64,000 nt of DNA from Ariolimax columbianus (GCA_036924085.1 JAVGWX010000004.1:77549090-77613089), one strand, 5' to 3'; shown: positions 32,641 through 42,624, counted from the stretch's first letter. Notes: generated from the sequence alone by a model not told the origin. Numbers and translations are program-made.

Positions 32641-33094
32641 GTCTAATACCAGCGTACGTTCATTATTAGACCAAAACGGCAGTGCTCTCGATTTGTCAGT
32701 TGTTCTACAGTATTGGCGTGTTCAGTCAAATTAAGCCGCAGGTTCCACACCTGGTGGTGCCCTTCCGTCAATTCCCTTAGCGAGACAATCAAGTTTCTTA
32801 GAGGGTAGCCCCAAAATTTTCGAGGGTCTAATTCCAGCACATGTTCTCTATTAGACCCCACGATGGTGTACTTTTTGATAGTCATTCTGCAGTATTGGCG
32901 TGGTAAGTTAACTTAGGTCTCAGGCTCCACTCCTGATAGTGCTCTTCCGTATATTCCTTTATCAAACACTGGATGCAGACAAAACCGAGCCACAGGGGGC
33001 ATAACCCCAGATTTCTGGGGGTCTAAGTCCAGCACCAGTTCCATATTAGGCCCCAGAAGAGTGGTCTCGGCATGTCAATCATTTCAGTGTTGGC
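32641..33094 (-). repeat. 18S-derived degenerate tandem repeat
   Basis: Two and a half further units follow the genuine 18S segment. Each has an 18S-like block around GAATTGACGGAAGGGCAC, GTGGAACCTGCGGCTTAATT and GACT(C/G)AACACG, then a non-18S spacer with GCCAATACTG and GGTCTAATA...GTGCTGGAATTAGACCC. The CTTCCGTCAATTCC word (plus strand) recurs at about 33140, 32944 and 32762, giving periods of 196 and 182 bp. The block at 32762 is closer to 18S than the one at 32944. Confidence 0.85.
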
Positions 33095-33134
33095 CGTGTT
33101 GAGTCAAATTAAGCCGCAGGCTCCACTCCTGGTC

Positions 33135-33166
<32 letters not shown>

Positions 33167-34332
33167 TTTGCAACCATACTTCCCCCGGAACCCAAACACT
33201 TTGGTTTCCCGGAAGCTGCCCGCAGAGTCATCGAAGCAACTCCTGCGGATCGCTAGTCGGCATCGTTTATGGTCAGAACTACGACGGTATCTGATCGTCT
33301 TCGCGCCTCTGACTTTCGTTCTTGATTAATGAAAACATTCTTGACAAATGCTTTCGCAGTAGCTCGTCTTGCGGCGATCCAAGAATTTCACCTCTAACGC
33401 CGCAATACGAATGCCCCCGTTTGTCCCTGTTAATCATTACCTCCAGTTCCGAAAACCAACAAAATAGAACCGAGGTCCTATTCCATTATTCCATGCACTA
33501 TTATTCAGGCAGCCGAGGCCTGCATTGAACACTCTAATTTTTTCAAAGTAAACGCGCCGGCCACCCAGGACGCTCAGCGAAGAGCACCCGTGGGAGAGAG
33601 CCGGCAGACGGTAGGGCAGGAGACAACGGGCAGTGAACCGGCGCGAGCCGGACCGCCCGCCTGCGCCTGAGATCCAACTACGAGCTTTTTAACTGCAACA
33701 ACTTTAATATACGCTATTGGAGCTGGAATTACCGCCGCTGCTGGCACCAGACTTGCCCTCCAATAGATCCTCGTTAAAGGGTTTAAAGTGTACTCATTCC
33801 AATTACGGGGCCTCGAAAGAGTCCCGTATTGTTATTTTTCGTCACTACCTCCCCGTGCCGGGAGTGGGTAAGTTGCGCGCCTGCTGCCTTCCTTGGATGT
33901 GGTAGCCGTTTCTCATGCTCCCTCTCCGGAATCGAACCCTGATTCCCCGTTACCCGTTACAAACATGGTAGGCATGTCACGTACCATCGACATTTGATAG
34001 GGCAGACATTTGAAAGATGCGTCGCCGGCACATGAGGCCATGCGATCAGCACAAAGTTATCCAGAGTCACCAGTGGGGACGCCGCAACCCCGCGAGGGGA
34101 AACGACGATTGGTTTTGAACTAATAAAAGCGCTCTTTCCGCGAGGGTCGGAGCTTGGTAAGCATGTATTAGCTCTAGAATTGCCACAGTTATCCAAGTAG
34201 GATCGTGTCATCTAAGGAACCTCGACTGATTTAATGAGCCATTCGCGATTTCACCGTCAGACAGTGTGAACTTAGACATGCATGGCTTAATCTTTGAGAC
34301 AAGCATATGACTACTGGCAGGATCAACCAGAT
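33095..34332 (-). pseudogene. 18S rRNA 5' two thirds, truncated
   Basis: The minus strand starts with CTGGTTGATCCTGCCAGTAG and keeps the main landmarks: GGAATCAGGGTTCGATTCCG, CTCCAATAGCGTATATTAAA, ATTAGAGTGTTCAATGCAGG, GAGGTGAAATTCTTGGATCG and GGAATTGACGGAAGGGCAC. It ends at TTTGACTCAACACG, about 1238 nt of roughly 1800; the 3' third is absent. The otherwise invariant 530 loop reads GCCAGCAGCGGCGGTAA instead of GCCAGCAGCCGCGGTAA (plus strand near 33728-33745), which would break a universally conserved pseudoknot pair. It is therefore very unlikely to function. Overall sequence is gastropod-like. Confidence 0.95.
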
Positions 34333-34958
34333 ATCTGTCGGAGACGTACGTACAGCACACACCGGTCGGCGGAGGAAGGGTGTGTAAAAAGCCTCACTGG
34401 GACGGCCGCAGGGACCGACTGACGGGACGGACGGAGGGTTGTTCCACCCGTCCCTCACTCCGTCGACCTAGGACCGCCTGACAGGGGCCTCCCACACGCA
34501 CCAGACGACCGACCGACCGGGCTCGCTCGAGGAGGGATGGCAGCGCTCTGTGCAGAACGGATCCCAACGACCTCGGCGACGAATTTCACTGGGACTAGAG
34601 ACACAATTTGGCCTGCCCTTCTCCGTAGGGAGAACGCAGGGCCTCGAGGCAACGATTCCTGCTTTCCATTTGCCGGTCACAAGCTCTTTGCGAGAGTCGG
34701 ACCACCAGCGAGACGTACTGTCGAGCTCTGCTATAAGCCTTAGATAAATCACCAGGGACGGACCACGTTTCCTGATACGGACCAGACTAGCGCACCTCGG
34801 TGGAGGAGCCACTACCACAAACCGCACCCAATTCGCACTACGGGGAAAGGCAGGCGAGCGTTTTCCGCAAGCCCGCGCTATCGCTCCGCCTGGCGGGACT
34901 GAGATCGCTTTACGAACACTGGTTGAAATTGAGTCGCTGCGGCGAGACAACTACCCCA
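34333..34958 (-). other. Probable 5' external transcribed spacer
   Basis: GC-rich sequence of about 626 bp immediately upstream of the 18S 5' end, on the same strand. It contains repeated CGGTCGGT words and no 18S homology. It ends abruptly at TGGGGTAGTTG (minus-strand 5' end), where AT-rich DNA and the second GATACATAC word begin. This is where a pol I transcript would be expected to start, though the start site is inferred. ORFs within it are by-products of GC content. Confidence 0.7.
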
Positions 34959-34967
34959 GATACATAC
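34959..34967. repeat. Putative target-site duplication, right copy
   Basis: GATACATAC at the abrupt edge between the GC-rich spacer and AT-rich flank; matches 27585-27593. Confidence 0.6.
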
Positions 34968-35694
34968 AATTATCATTTCTTTAGGCTCATCAATTTCGAG
35001 CTGCTACAAACTGCAGAAGGACGAAGAATACAGGGTATAGAAAAACTACAGAAATTAAGATATGAAATATCCATGCATATTTGTCATTATATATAATACA
35101 ACAATATCACTGGCTATACACACATGGATAACGGTGGATACAAGAAGGAGTGTATGATGGAATAATGGAAGAGATGGAGAGAAAACAAATCACAGTGGCG
35201 CACAGTTTACGGGGGCGTGGCAAATTGTTTATTGTTGTGCTTCTATTATAACATAATCTAGGCTATGACGTAAATAGGGGAACGCCCTTGATAATAACAG
35301 CTCTGTGCAGGAGACCAGCGGACACGTTCTGTGTTATCTGCGCTATAGTTACGTCACTCTGCAACATTAACTTTCAAATTCGTTTTCTTCACCTAGTTCC
35401 TTATAAATCATTGGAGGCGCCGCTTTAGAAGGCTCCTTTCAGGAAGCTTGTGTCTGAGCACTAAGTGAGCACTTTTAAAAAACTTTCTGCAACACTTTAG
35501 CACGCATTATAAGGTTGACACCCCAATACGCATCCATCTTTAGTCGCCATTCCCGATATGCGGGGGGAGGGGGGGGGATGATATAGTGACGTAATTATTT
35601 TCCCCAAATAAGGTCTGGGGTTTTCACATGGATACCTTAATATACATATACAAAAAAGATGTACGGGAAAAGTCATTTGTCAAAACAATCTTAC
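34968..35694. other. Gene-free stretch (possible intron)
   Basis: AT-rich sequence with a short G run at about 35562-35577. No feature recognised. If 35695-35817 is a coding exon, this is its 3' intron. Confidence 0.5.
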
Positions 35695-35817
35695 CTCAAA
35701 AGGTTGATCGTCACATGCTGGGAATAGGTACGCCTCTGATGTGTCAAGGTCAACTCTGACATCATATTTGACCGCCAATGTCAAGGACCCTCGCCAAGTT
35801 CTCTCGCCACTGGCCAT
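35695..35817 (-). CDS. Candidate first coding exon of an unrecognised protein
   Basis: On the minus strand ATGGCCAGTGGCGAG opens a 41-codon frame (good start context, CTAATATGG) that runs without a stop to a strong donor, TTTGAG/GTAAGA. The peptide begins MASGERTWRGSLTLAVKYDV and ends SEAYLFPACDDQPFE. An in-frame TAA lies 30 nt upstream of the ATG. Codon composition looks protein-like and no repeat family here contains it. The phase-0 end would join in frame to the liprin-beta exon at 27120-27197 on the same strand, so it could be an alternative first exon of that gene, or a separate gene. I do not recognise the domain. Confidence 0.5.
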
Positions 35818-36295
35818 ATTAGAATAACAGACTTCGTGTTGTTCAACTTATCGAATCATAGGTCCAGCACCGCAGTTGTCTTAAGTATACGTATATCCCC
35901 CAAACATAATGGCAGAGTAGTTGGAGACCTTGTCTCTAATGACATAAATATCCTGTTTCGTTGCACTGTTGGATCACTCTGCCATCTATCGAGCTATAAA
36001 TGCGTTCAGTGATACAAAGAACTACATAAACTGATATGTTTAAACGTGAGGTATTGGTAAGGATTGCAAGAAGTGGCGGACTAAGCACTTAGTAGCCGGT
36101 AATGGAACTTATCATTGTTCCCATCTTACACAAGATTAGACCTTGAACAGGGATTATCCTAATAGCCAATCAACAACGACATCCTCAGACATGTGACTAG
36201 CGTTGTCTTGATGGACAAGTTAAAGATGCTAATACGAGGAAGCTTCAAATCATTTTCAGGAATTAGGGGATTCTACAGAAATAAGTTACAATAGA
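35818..36295. other. Upstream region of the candidate exon
   Basis: No ORF. A TTTATAGCTCGAT word at about 35983-35996 (minus) could be a TATA-like site about 170 nt before the ATG; not supported further. Confidence 0.25.
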
Positions 36296-36299
36296 ATTA

Positions 36300-36812
36300 T
36301 CTGTACTACATTTCCTTCAAAGTGGTTCCCTTCGCCAACTACACACTTTTACCAACGTGCATACAGTTATTGGAAACATTCGTGGAACCAATCTATGACA
36401 CCTCTCTCAGATGTCTTGTCGCATTGGTGATAGCGTTCTCAGCATCCTTGTGAAGCATATGTTGACAAACACGGTGCATGTGCAGTTCATTGTGGAGAAT
36501 ACTGTGGCAGCTTCCAACTGATATTCCAACTTCTGAAGCTATTTTCTCGACACTAAGTCTTCTATCAGCACACACAGAGTTTCGAACACGCTCAATGTTT
36601 TCGTTGCTGAACGAGTTTGGCGGTCGTCCACTACGTGCATCATCATCGACACTAACACGACCTTCATGGAAACGCTTGTGTCCCTCAAATACTTGCAATT
36701 TCTTCATTTCAATATCACCATATGTTTTATTAAGCAATGTTGGTGTCTCTGAGGGCTACTTCTCAATTAAAACACAGACATTGACATTTGTACGTTGTTC
36801 AATCCAGGACAT
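36300..36812 (-). pseudogene. Mariner-type transposase, internally deleted
   Basis: Starting at 36812: MSWIEQRTNVNVCVLIEK, one stop, PSETPTLLNKTYGDIEMKKL, HKRFHEGRVSVDDDARSGRP and SVEKIASEVGISVGSCHSIL. This is the paired helix-turn-helix DNA-binding domain of mariner transposases. After HMLHKD the frame jumps to GVIDWFHECFQ...GEGNHFEG, which is the usual C-terminus. The whole catalytic DDD domain is missing, so this is a deletion derivative that could only have been moved in trans. Confidence 0.85.
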
Positions 36813-37013
36813 TTTCAACTCAAACGATGCAATCAGGACAACACACAAACAACATTATCTAATATCTGTTCGAGAGTATATGTGAAGGCCACGTCTGCCA
36901 TGGCATTTCGTCAAAGTCACTACCAACTTAAAAATATCCTATCTTCATAATTTGTCTTTCATTCAAACATGTGTCGACTATTCCGGGAACTTTTTGAAGC
37001 TATCTCATAACAT

Positions 37014-37480
37014 GTGATAAGTGCAGGAGGTTCCACTCGTCACCTGCCCCTGGTTTTCGCGTATAACTTTTAAATCAATGAACGTAATTCAATAAAATTT
37101 GACAGTGACATATCTCAGTGTGTGAGAAACATAATCAGCTAAAATTAAATGTTGCAAGTCGTCACCATTAGTATCAAGGCATGCCTGCACACTATTATCC
37201 AAATTACGGAAAGTATTCAGCAACGCATCAGGAGTTGTAGACTCAATATCCCGTTCAACTATTTTTTTGCAGTTCCATGAGACTACATTGCTTGCTGCGA
37301 TACGCTTTCCCTTTAAGCATGCGCGGTAGGAAGAAATCAGGTAGGATAAGGTCAAGCGACCTTGGTGGTTAAAATCACTTAGAAATGACACGATCTTAAA
37401 AGAAGGAAGCAATCTCTTTCCTGCTGTAAATAGCAACGACCTAGTTCCTCGTCGTCCATTCTTGTTCACAGTATGTCCAT
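37014..37480 (-). pseudogene. Mariner/IS630-type transposase C-terminal remnant
   Basis: Across frames: RSLDLILPDFFLPRMLKGKR (third catalytic region SPDL.P.DFFL, with the aspartate kept in PDFF), then NTFRNLDNSVQACLDTNGDD and LQHLI. This matches the ends of DDE-type transposases related to mariner/IS630. Unrelated in sequence to the piece at 36300-36812. 5' part missing. Confidence 0.65.
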
Positions 37481-37715
37481 GTAAAATTATATTGAATTAG
37501 GTTCATTGATTAAAAAATTGTAAGGAAAAACTAGGGGTCAACAGTCAGTAGGTCAGTGAGTGTATTTAGACGCACACACGCATACACACACTTGTAATAT
37601 ATAATATGAGTGGATTATGTTTCTAACACAGCAAGGTATGCCCATGTCAAATTTTATTGAATTTTGTTTATTGGTTTAAAAGGTAGAAGGGAAAACCAGG
37701 GGATGGTAGAGGATG
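37470..37715. repeat. Repeated transposon-end module
   Basis: The word ATGTC-(C/A)-TGT-AAATT-TATTGAATT-GTT(C)ATTG with downstream AAAACCAGGGG occurs at 37475-37545 and 37640-37705 (plus strand) and, inverted, at 37030-37110. It looks like the end of the transposon at 37014-37480 in three copies and two orientations. Confidence 0.5.
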
Positions 37716-37775
37716 GGATAACCTATACCACGACAAACAAAGTGCATTGAATTGCACTGAAAATAGCAATGTTCA

Positions 37776-38732
37776 GATCATCATCATCATGTAGCATGTC
37801 CTTTGTAGAACGTCGCTCCCATCACAATCTGTCTGAAAGAAACTCGTTCCCTTGCCAAAACACCAGGCTCCGCCACAGTCATACTCAGGCATTCCTGGAT
37901 ATCTTGGTGCCATTGTCTTCTTGGTCTACCCCTTCCTCTTTTGCCTGGCACCATACCTTCCATCCCCGTTCTCTCAAGACCGTTGTGTCTCTTAATATGA
38001 CCAAAGTACTTGCATATTCTAGCTAAAATAGAATTGATAAACCAGTTCTCTTCTATACTCAACTCTTGCCGAATGTCTGCATTTGTTTTTTTCTCTGTCC
38101 AGTGTATTCTGAGGATCTTTCTGTAACATTTTGACTCTATGGAATCGTATCTTTGTCTAGACGTTTTGGTAATCGTCCATGATTCACAGCCATAAGCTGC
38201 CACAAGAAAAACACAGGCTCTCAAGACTTTTACTTTTATCATTTTGTTGGTGTCCTGTCATAATTTCTTCAGGCTGTTTAGTCTCTGCATAACCATAGCT
38301 AATCTTCTGATTTCTTTCGAGCAGTCGCCATTTTTGTCAAATCTGGAGCCCAGATATTCAAAATGCGTGACCTGGTCAACTTCCTCACCACCCACTGTAA
38401 ATTTATGTTGACATTGTGGTTTGTCGGTGGTCATTATCTTTGTTTTGTTTATGTTTATGAACAGGTTTTGATCTTTACTATGTCCATTAACGGCTGAAAG
38501 TAGCTGATCTAGCCCTTCCGCACTTCTTGATAGTATCACTGTGTCATCTGCGTATCGTAACTCTGGAATCTCGTACCCCCCAATCGTAAATGGGTCGAAA
38601 CTTTGAATGTTCTCATCTTCTCGAACATTTTTCATTATACATTCCACATATATGTTGCACAGATACGGTGAGAGGATCCATCCCTGTCGGACTCCCTTTT
38701 GTACTGCAAACCAATCCGATGTTTGCCCAGAT
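37776..38732 (-). pseudogene. RTE-type LINE (subfamily a), 3' part
   Basis: Minus-strand frames 38809-38258 and 38242-37787 encode GQTSDWFAVQKGVRQGWILS, ELRYADDTVILSRSAEGLDQ, FININKTKIMTTDKPQC, THFEYLGSRFDKNGDC and CVFLVAAYGCESWTITKTS, ending at the family 3' end CGACGTTCTACAAAGGACAT and a short ATGATGATGATG tail. A TAA divides KKL from WQDTNK. This copy was interrupted by a Nimb-like LINE; its 5' part resumes at 40232. Confidence 0.9.
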
Positions 38733-38734
38733 TC

Positions 38735-40007
38735 GCGAACTTCGATAAAGTTAACAAACTTCAAAACCAAGCCATGAGAATTATAACAGTGGCATGAAGT
38801 CAACGCCAATTGTAGAACTTGAAAAGATTACAAAACTGCAATCCATGACCGATAGAAGAGACTGCAGAGCCCAGCTGCAGTCAGAGAAACTCCGAAGACT
38901 GACGGACCACCCAATGTACCAAGGACTAAACAATTTGGGAAATGGGAAACTAAAGCGGAGAAACTTTGCAGAAATAGCCAAAGCAAAGATGCACGAAGAT
39001 CCCATAAACGCACTAACAACACCAAAACCCATCACTACTGTACGAAAACCTACCTGGAGGCAGGATATATTTCCAGAGGTGGTAGAAAATATACCAGGTA
39101 TTGCAAACAAAAACTGCCAGACTGAAAAAAAAAGGAGAGACACTACCCTAAGCTTCATAACGAAAAGCTACCCAAGCATGGACTGGACCCATGCATACAC
39201 CGACGGTTCTGTAACAAACACTACACAGAACGGAGGGGCAGGAGCATTCCTGAACCTACCAAATGGCAGAAAAATAACACTGTCATTCGCTACTGGTAAG
39301 TACACAAGCAATTTCAGAGCAGAGGCACTGAGGGCGGCAGTGGAAGAAATGGTGACACACAGTGAAAATGAGAGCCATATAGTCCTGCTGACAGATGCTC
39401 TCGCCGTAGTCACAGCGCTAAAAAGCCAGAAAAACACTGAGCTTAATGACTTAAGAGCAGCACTCTGCAAACTGTGCCAGCAGTCCGCACCAAAAAGGGT
39501 AGTGGTACAGTGGGTCCCGGCACACTGCAACATCCAAGGCAACGAGGAGGCAGGCAGACTGGCAAAAGAAGGTGCAAGACTACCACAAACAGATACCAGT
39601 ATGACGTACGAAGAGTCAAAACGGCTTATCAAAGCCAGATACATGACCAAATGGGAAACCGAACATACTGGTTACACCAAAAACGATGCCTATTACCAGT
39701 TGAACCGAAGAGAGCAGGTCGTTGTCTTCAGACTTCGCACTGGCCACAACAGACTGAGGTACCACCTATTCAACAAACTGAAGATAGGGAGCACCGACGA
39801 ATGCCCGTGCGGTACTGGTAATATGACCACTGAACATCTGCTGCAGAACTGCCCGACATACGAGGATCAGAGAGAGCAGATGTGGCCATTACCAGTGGAA
39901 CTGCAAGACAAGCGCTATGGCAGTAGCGAGAGCCTCAGGATGACCGCCGCTTTTTTCGAAAAAATAATGGTTACTGTCTGACTGTGTACGCAGAAGAAGA
40001 AGAAGAA
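38735..40007 (+). mobile_element. Young I-clade (Nimb-like) LINE insertion, 5'-truncated
   Basis: Inserted into the RTE-a copy. It starts within KANFDKVNKLQ, then a 395-codon frame (38794-39981) covering the end of RT and RNase H: HAYTDGS, NFRAEALRA (lacking one AE repeat), LLTDAL and GNEEAGRLAK (the usual D of EEADRL is G). It ends in CAGAAGAAGAAGAAGAAG. The protein is nearly identical to that at 27623-28816, including the same one-base frameshift before MKSTP. 19 bp of the RTE target is missing rather than duplicated. Confidence 0.92.
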
Positions 40008-40198
40008 GTATCTTTGTCTAGACGTTTTGGTAATCGTCCATGATTCACAGCCATAAGCTGCCACAAGAAAAACACAGGCTCTCAAGACTTTTACTTTTAT
40101 CATTTTGTTGGTGTCCTGTCATAATTTCTTCAGGCTGTTTAGTCTCTGCATAACCATAGCTAATCTTCTGATTTCTTTCGAGCAGTCGCCATTTTTGT
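40008..40198. repeat. 191-bp perfect duplication of RTE sequence
   Basis: Identical, in the same orientation, to 38147-38337. It lies between two Nimb-like 3' ends (39970-40007 and 40198-40231), not at its normal place in the RTE element. Confidence 0.95.
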
Positions 40199-40231
40199 TA
40201 CTGTCTGACTGCGTACGCAGAAGAAGAAGAA
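40198..40231 (+). repeat. Second copy of the Nimb-like LINE 3' end
   Basis: TTACTGTCTGACTGCGTACG followed by CAGAAGAAGAAGAA, 34 bp, differing from the first 3' end by one base (GCGTACG versus GTGTACG) and by tail length. RTE sequence resumes at once with GATCTTGGTA. Confidence 0.9.
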
Positions 40232-40860
40232 GATCTTGGTATAATGTTTCAATGAGATGGACTATGTGTAAAAGAAATCCCATTTCCTTCATGGTTCTCC
40301 ACATATTTTGATGTTTTACCGTGTCGAAGGGCTTAGTGTAATCAATGAAACATGTGTACAGGTCTACATTAAACTCTCTACATTTTTCATAGATATTCCT
40401 TAAATTGAATATGTGGTCCCGGATCCCTTTGTCTTTCCTAAAACCTGCCGGAACAACGTGAATTTCAGATTCTAATCTTTTCTATATCCTTCTTAACAGG
40501 ATTCGCAAGAGTATCTTGCCAGCATGGCTGATCATCGCGATAGTTTGGTAGTTCGTGCACAGTGTCAGGTTGCCTTTTTTGGGAAGGGGAATATAAATTG
40601 ATTTCTTCCATGCTTCTGGCCACTCTGCACTGTGCCATATCTGTTTACACAGCTTGTGATAGACTCAAGCACATGCCTCCCCTCCTGCTTGTATTAGCTC
40701 TGCTGGGATATCATCGCTTCCTGGGGACTTTCCCTTTTTCAGGCTTTTAATTGCAGAGCGTACTTCTTCCAAAGTTGGTTCAGGTTCTTTCTCTTCCTTT
40801 GGTGGGATTGTAACTGAGCGCTTTGTACTATCTCCATACATGGTTCAGATAAGTTTGAAT
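40232..40860 (-). pseudogene. RTE-type LINE (subfamily a), 5' part of the interrupted copy
   Basis: From high to low: KREKSPGSDDIPAELIQAGG, WPEAWKKSIYIPLPKKGNLT, NYQTIAMISHAGKILLRILL, PAGFRKDKGIRDHIFNLRNI and FIDYTKPFDTVKHQNMWRTM. These are the fingers and first palm motifs of an RTE-type RT, continuous with 37776-38732 once the insertion is ignored. Two stops are visible. Confidence 0.85.
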
Positions 40861-41515
40861 TAGCGGAATTCTTGGAACGAAAATATTGTCCCCTCTGTGA
40901 GCTCATTTCAAGAAAGGGTACTCAATTATGTTTCTTTCTTTCCCTCTTTAATCCGTCATTCTCTACAAAAACTGCCAATCCCTCCACCATCTCTTCCACA
41001 CTATTCGCTTATGAAATAACTGACATTTCTGGGAACACAACATATGCTAGTAGATACTTATGAAACCAACAGATTTCATACAATAAATAGAAGGGAATTA
41101 GTGTTAGTTCATTTTGCCATTTTGCTGTGTCAGAAAACAAAATCGTATGGTGTCAGATTCGCTTGTTGCCCTCCTTCTAAGCAGGCATGCCTCGAAACAA
41201 TTCTGTCATGATTTCCTCGATTCATCGTTTCAGTAAACCGGCAAATAATTTTGTTGAACAGCGTTGCCCGGGAATTAAAAGTGACATGGTATCTTACACA
41301 TGTGCAATTTGGATAAGCCAAATTGGGATTGACATCCCCCTTTTTTTCTAAATTGCCGGTAACTTTGTAAATAAATATATTGGTATCACCTTTCAATTGC
41401 AGCAAACAACGCAGACCGAAAGAGGGACCATACTGCATGGGCGACACATTGTATCGTTCTGCCCCGGCTTTGTGCTAAAAGCACAATTACTATCGTCTGA
41501 CATGACGAAAAAAGC
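40861..41515. other. No recognised gene
   Basis: A 105-codon minus frame (41447-41130) ends ANLTPYDFVF, which faintly recalls the LTP.DFFLW motif of DDE transposases; too weak to assign. Confidence 0.3.
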
Positions 41516-41518
41516 CAA

Positions 41519-41800
<282 letters not shown>

Positions 41801-41805
<5 letters not shown>

Positions 41806-42620
41806 ATTTTTGAGGACTTATAGTATTATATTGATACTTGAAACTGATAACACTGCTTGCTAGTTTAACATTTTATTGGCCTGTCATCTGGTCGAGAGTA
41901 CTCGGGGTCCCAGGTGAAACATATTGATCCCACCTCACTTCCACGTTCATGCTCCTGGAAACAGACTTTCTCAAAACAATATAGGAAACGAGATGGAGAT
42001 CGACAATGCCATCCCCATATTAGTGAGACTACTGAGGAGTCTGGCATTGCAATACAGGTCCACCTTATGAGGTATGCTGCTAGATATGAGAAGGGCCAAT
42101 GAAACTGCTACTGAAGAAACGTCAAGAAAAATCAACCCAACTAATTGTGAGCAGCTTTGAACAACAAAGGCTAGTTCTTCAATTCCCGTGATCACTAGTT
42201 CATCCACTGGAAAACTAAGTTTGAACTACTCGGCTGACATACAGGCGCTAATTACTGTTACAGAAATGATCAGCAACACAACAAGCTAATGTGGGATGGT
42301 TGTATTTCTTTTTTGTTGCAAAGTCAGCTCTGCAAATCCCACAAGAATGATTAAATACCAGAGTTTTAAACGGCCTTAGATGAACTAAAAGCCAAGAACA
42401 TTGCAATGCTACAGTGGACAAATCCACATTGTGAATTACCATGAAATGGAGGGGGGGGGGGGGGTAAGACAGGTTAGTAAATGAGGTGGCAACACGGGAA
42501 CAAAAGGAGCAAACACTCACTTTCCAAGAAAAGAATTCCCTTATCCAAGCCATAAGGAAAGTCGACTAAACGAGAGACAACTATCACTGTATTGATCGAA
42601 CGGAGGAAGTGATCATGTTC
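41801..42620. other. Gene-free stretch
   Basis: No gene found; a poly-G run lies at about 42450-42465. A possible 45-nt exon-like segment near 42509-42553 was considered and rejected. Confidence 0.45.
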
Positions 42621-42624
42621 TGCA

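Larger units (their letters stand above)
27594..34958 (-). mobile_element. Composite insertion: pre-rRNA 5' part joined to an I-clade LINE
   Basis: On the minus strand the insertion reads: about 626 bp GC-rich leader (5' ETS), 18S rRNA nt 1 to about 1238, a degenerate 18S-derived satellite, about 1.1 kb LINE 5' region, the LINE coding region, and a (GAA)n tail. The 9-bp word GATACATAC flanks it on both sides (27585-27593 and 34959-34967), and outside it the sequence becomes AT-rich. I read this as a single retrotransposed unit of about 7.37 kb. What is seen is the order, strand, tail and flanking repeat; the mechanism is inference. If the flanking match is chance, the rRNA and LINE parts could be separate insertions. 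Confidence 0.65.

Noticed and set aside
34455..34950. Several overlapping ORFs of 65-160 codons in the GC-rich spacer.
   Set aside because: They lie in the 5' ETS next to 18S, overlap in many frames and have biased composition.
41130..41447. 105-codon minus ORF with LTPYDF, considered as a transposase.
   Set aside because: Only one short motif fits and its surroundings do not.
42509..42553. Possible 45-nt micro-exon on the minus strand (acceptor CTCTCGTTTAG, donor AAA/GTGAGTG).
   Set aside because: Too short, no homology; such patterns arise by chance.
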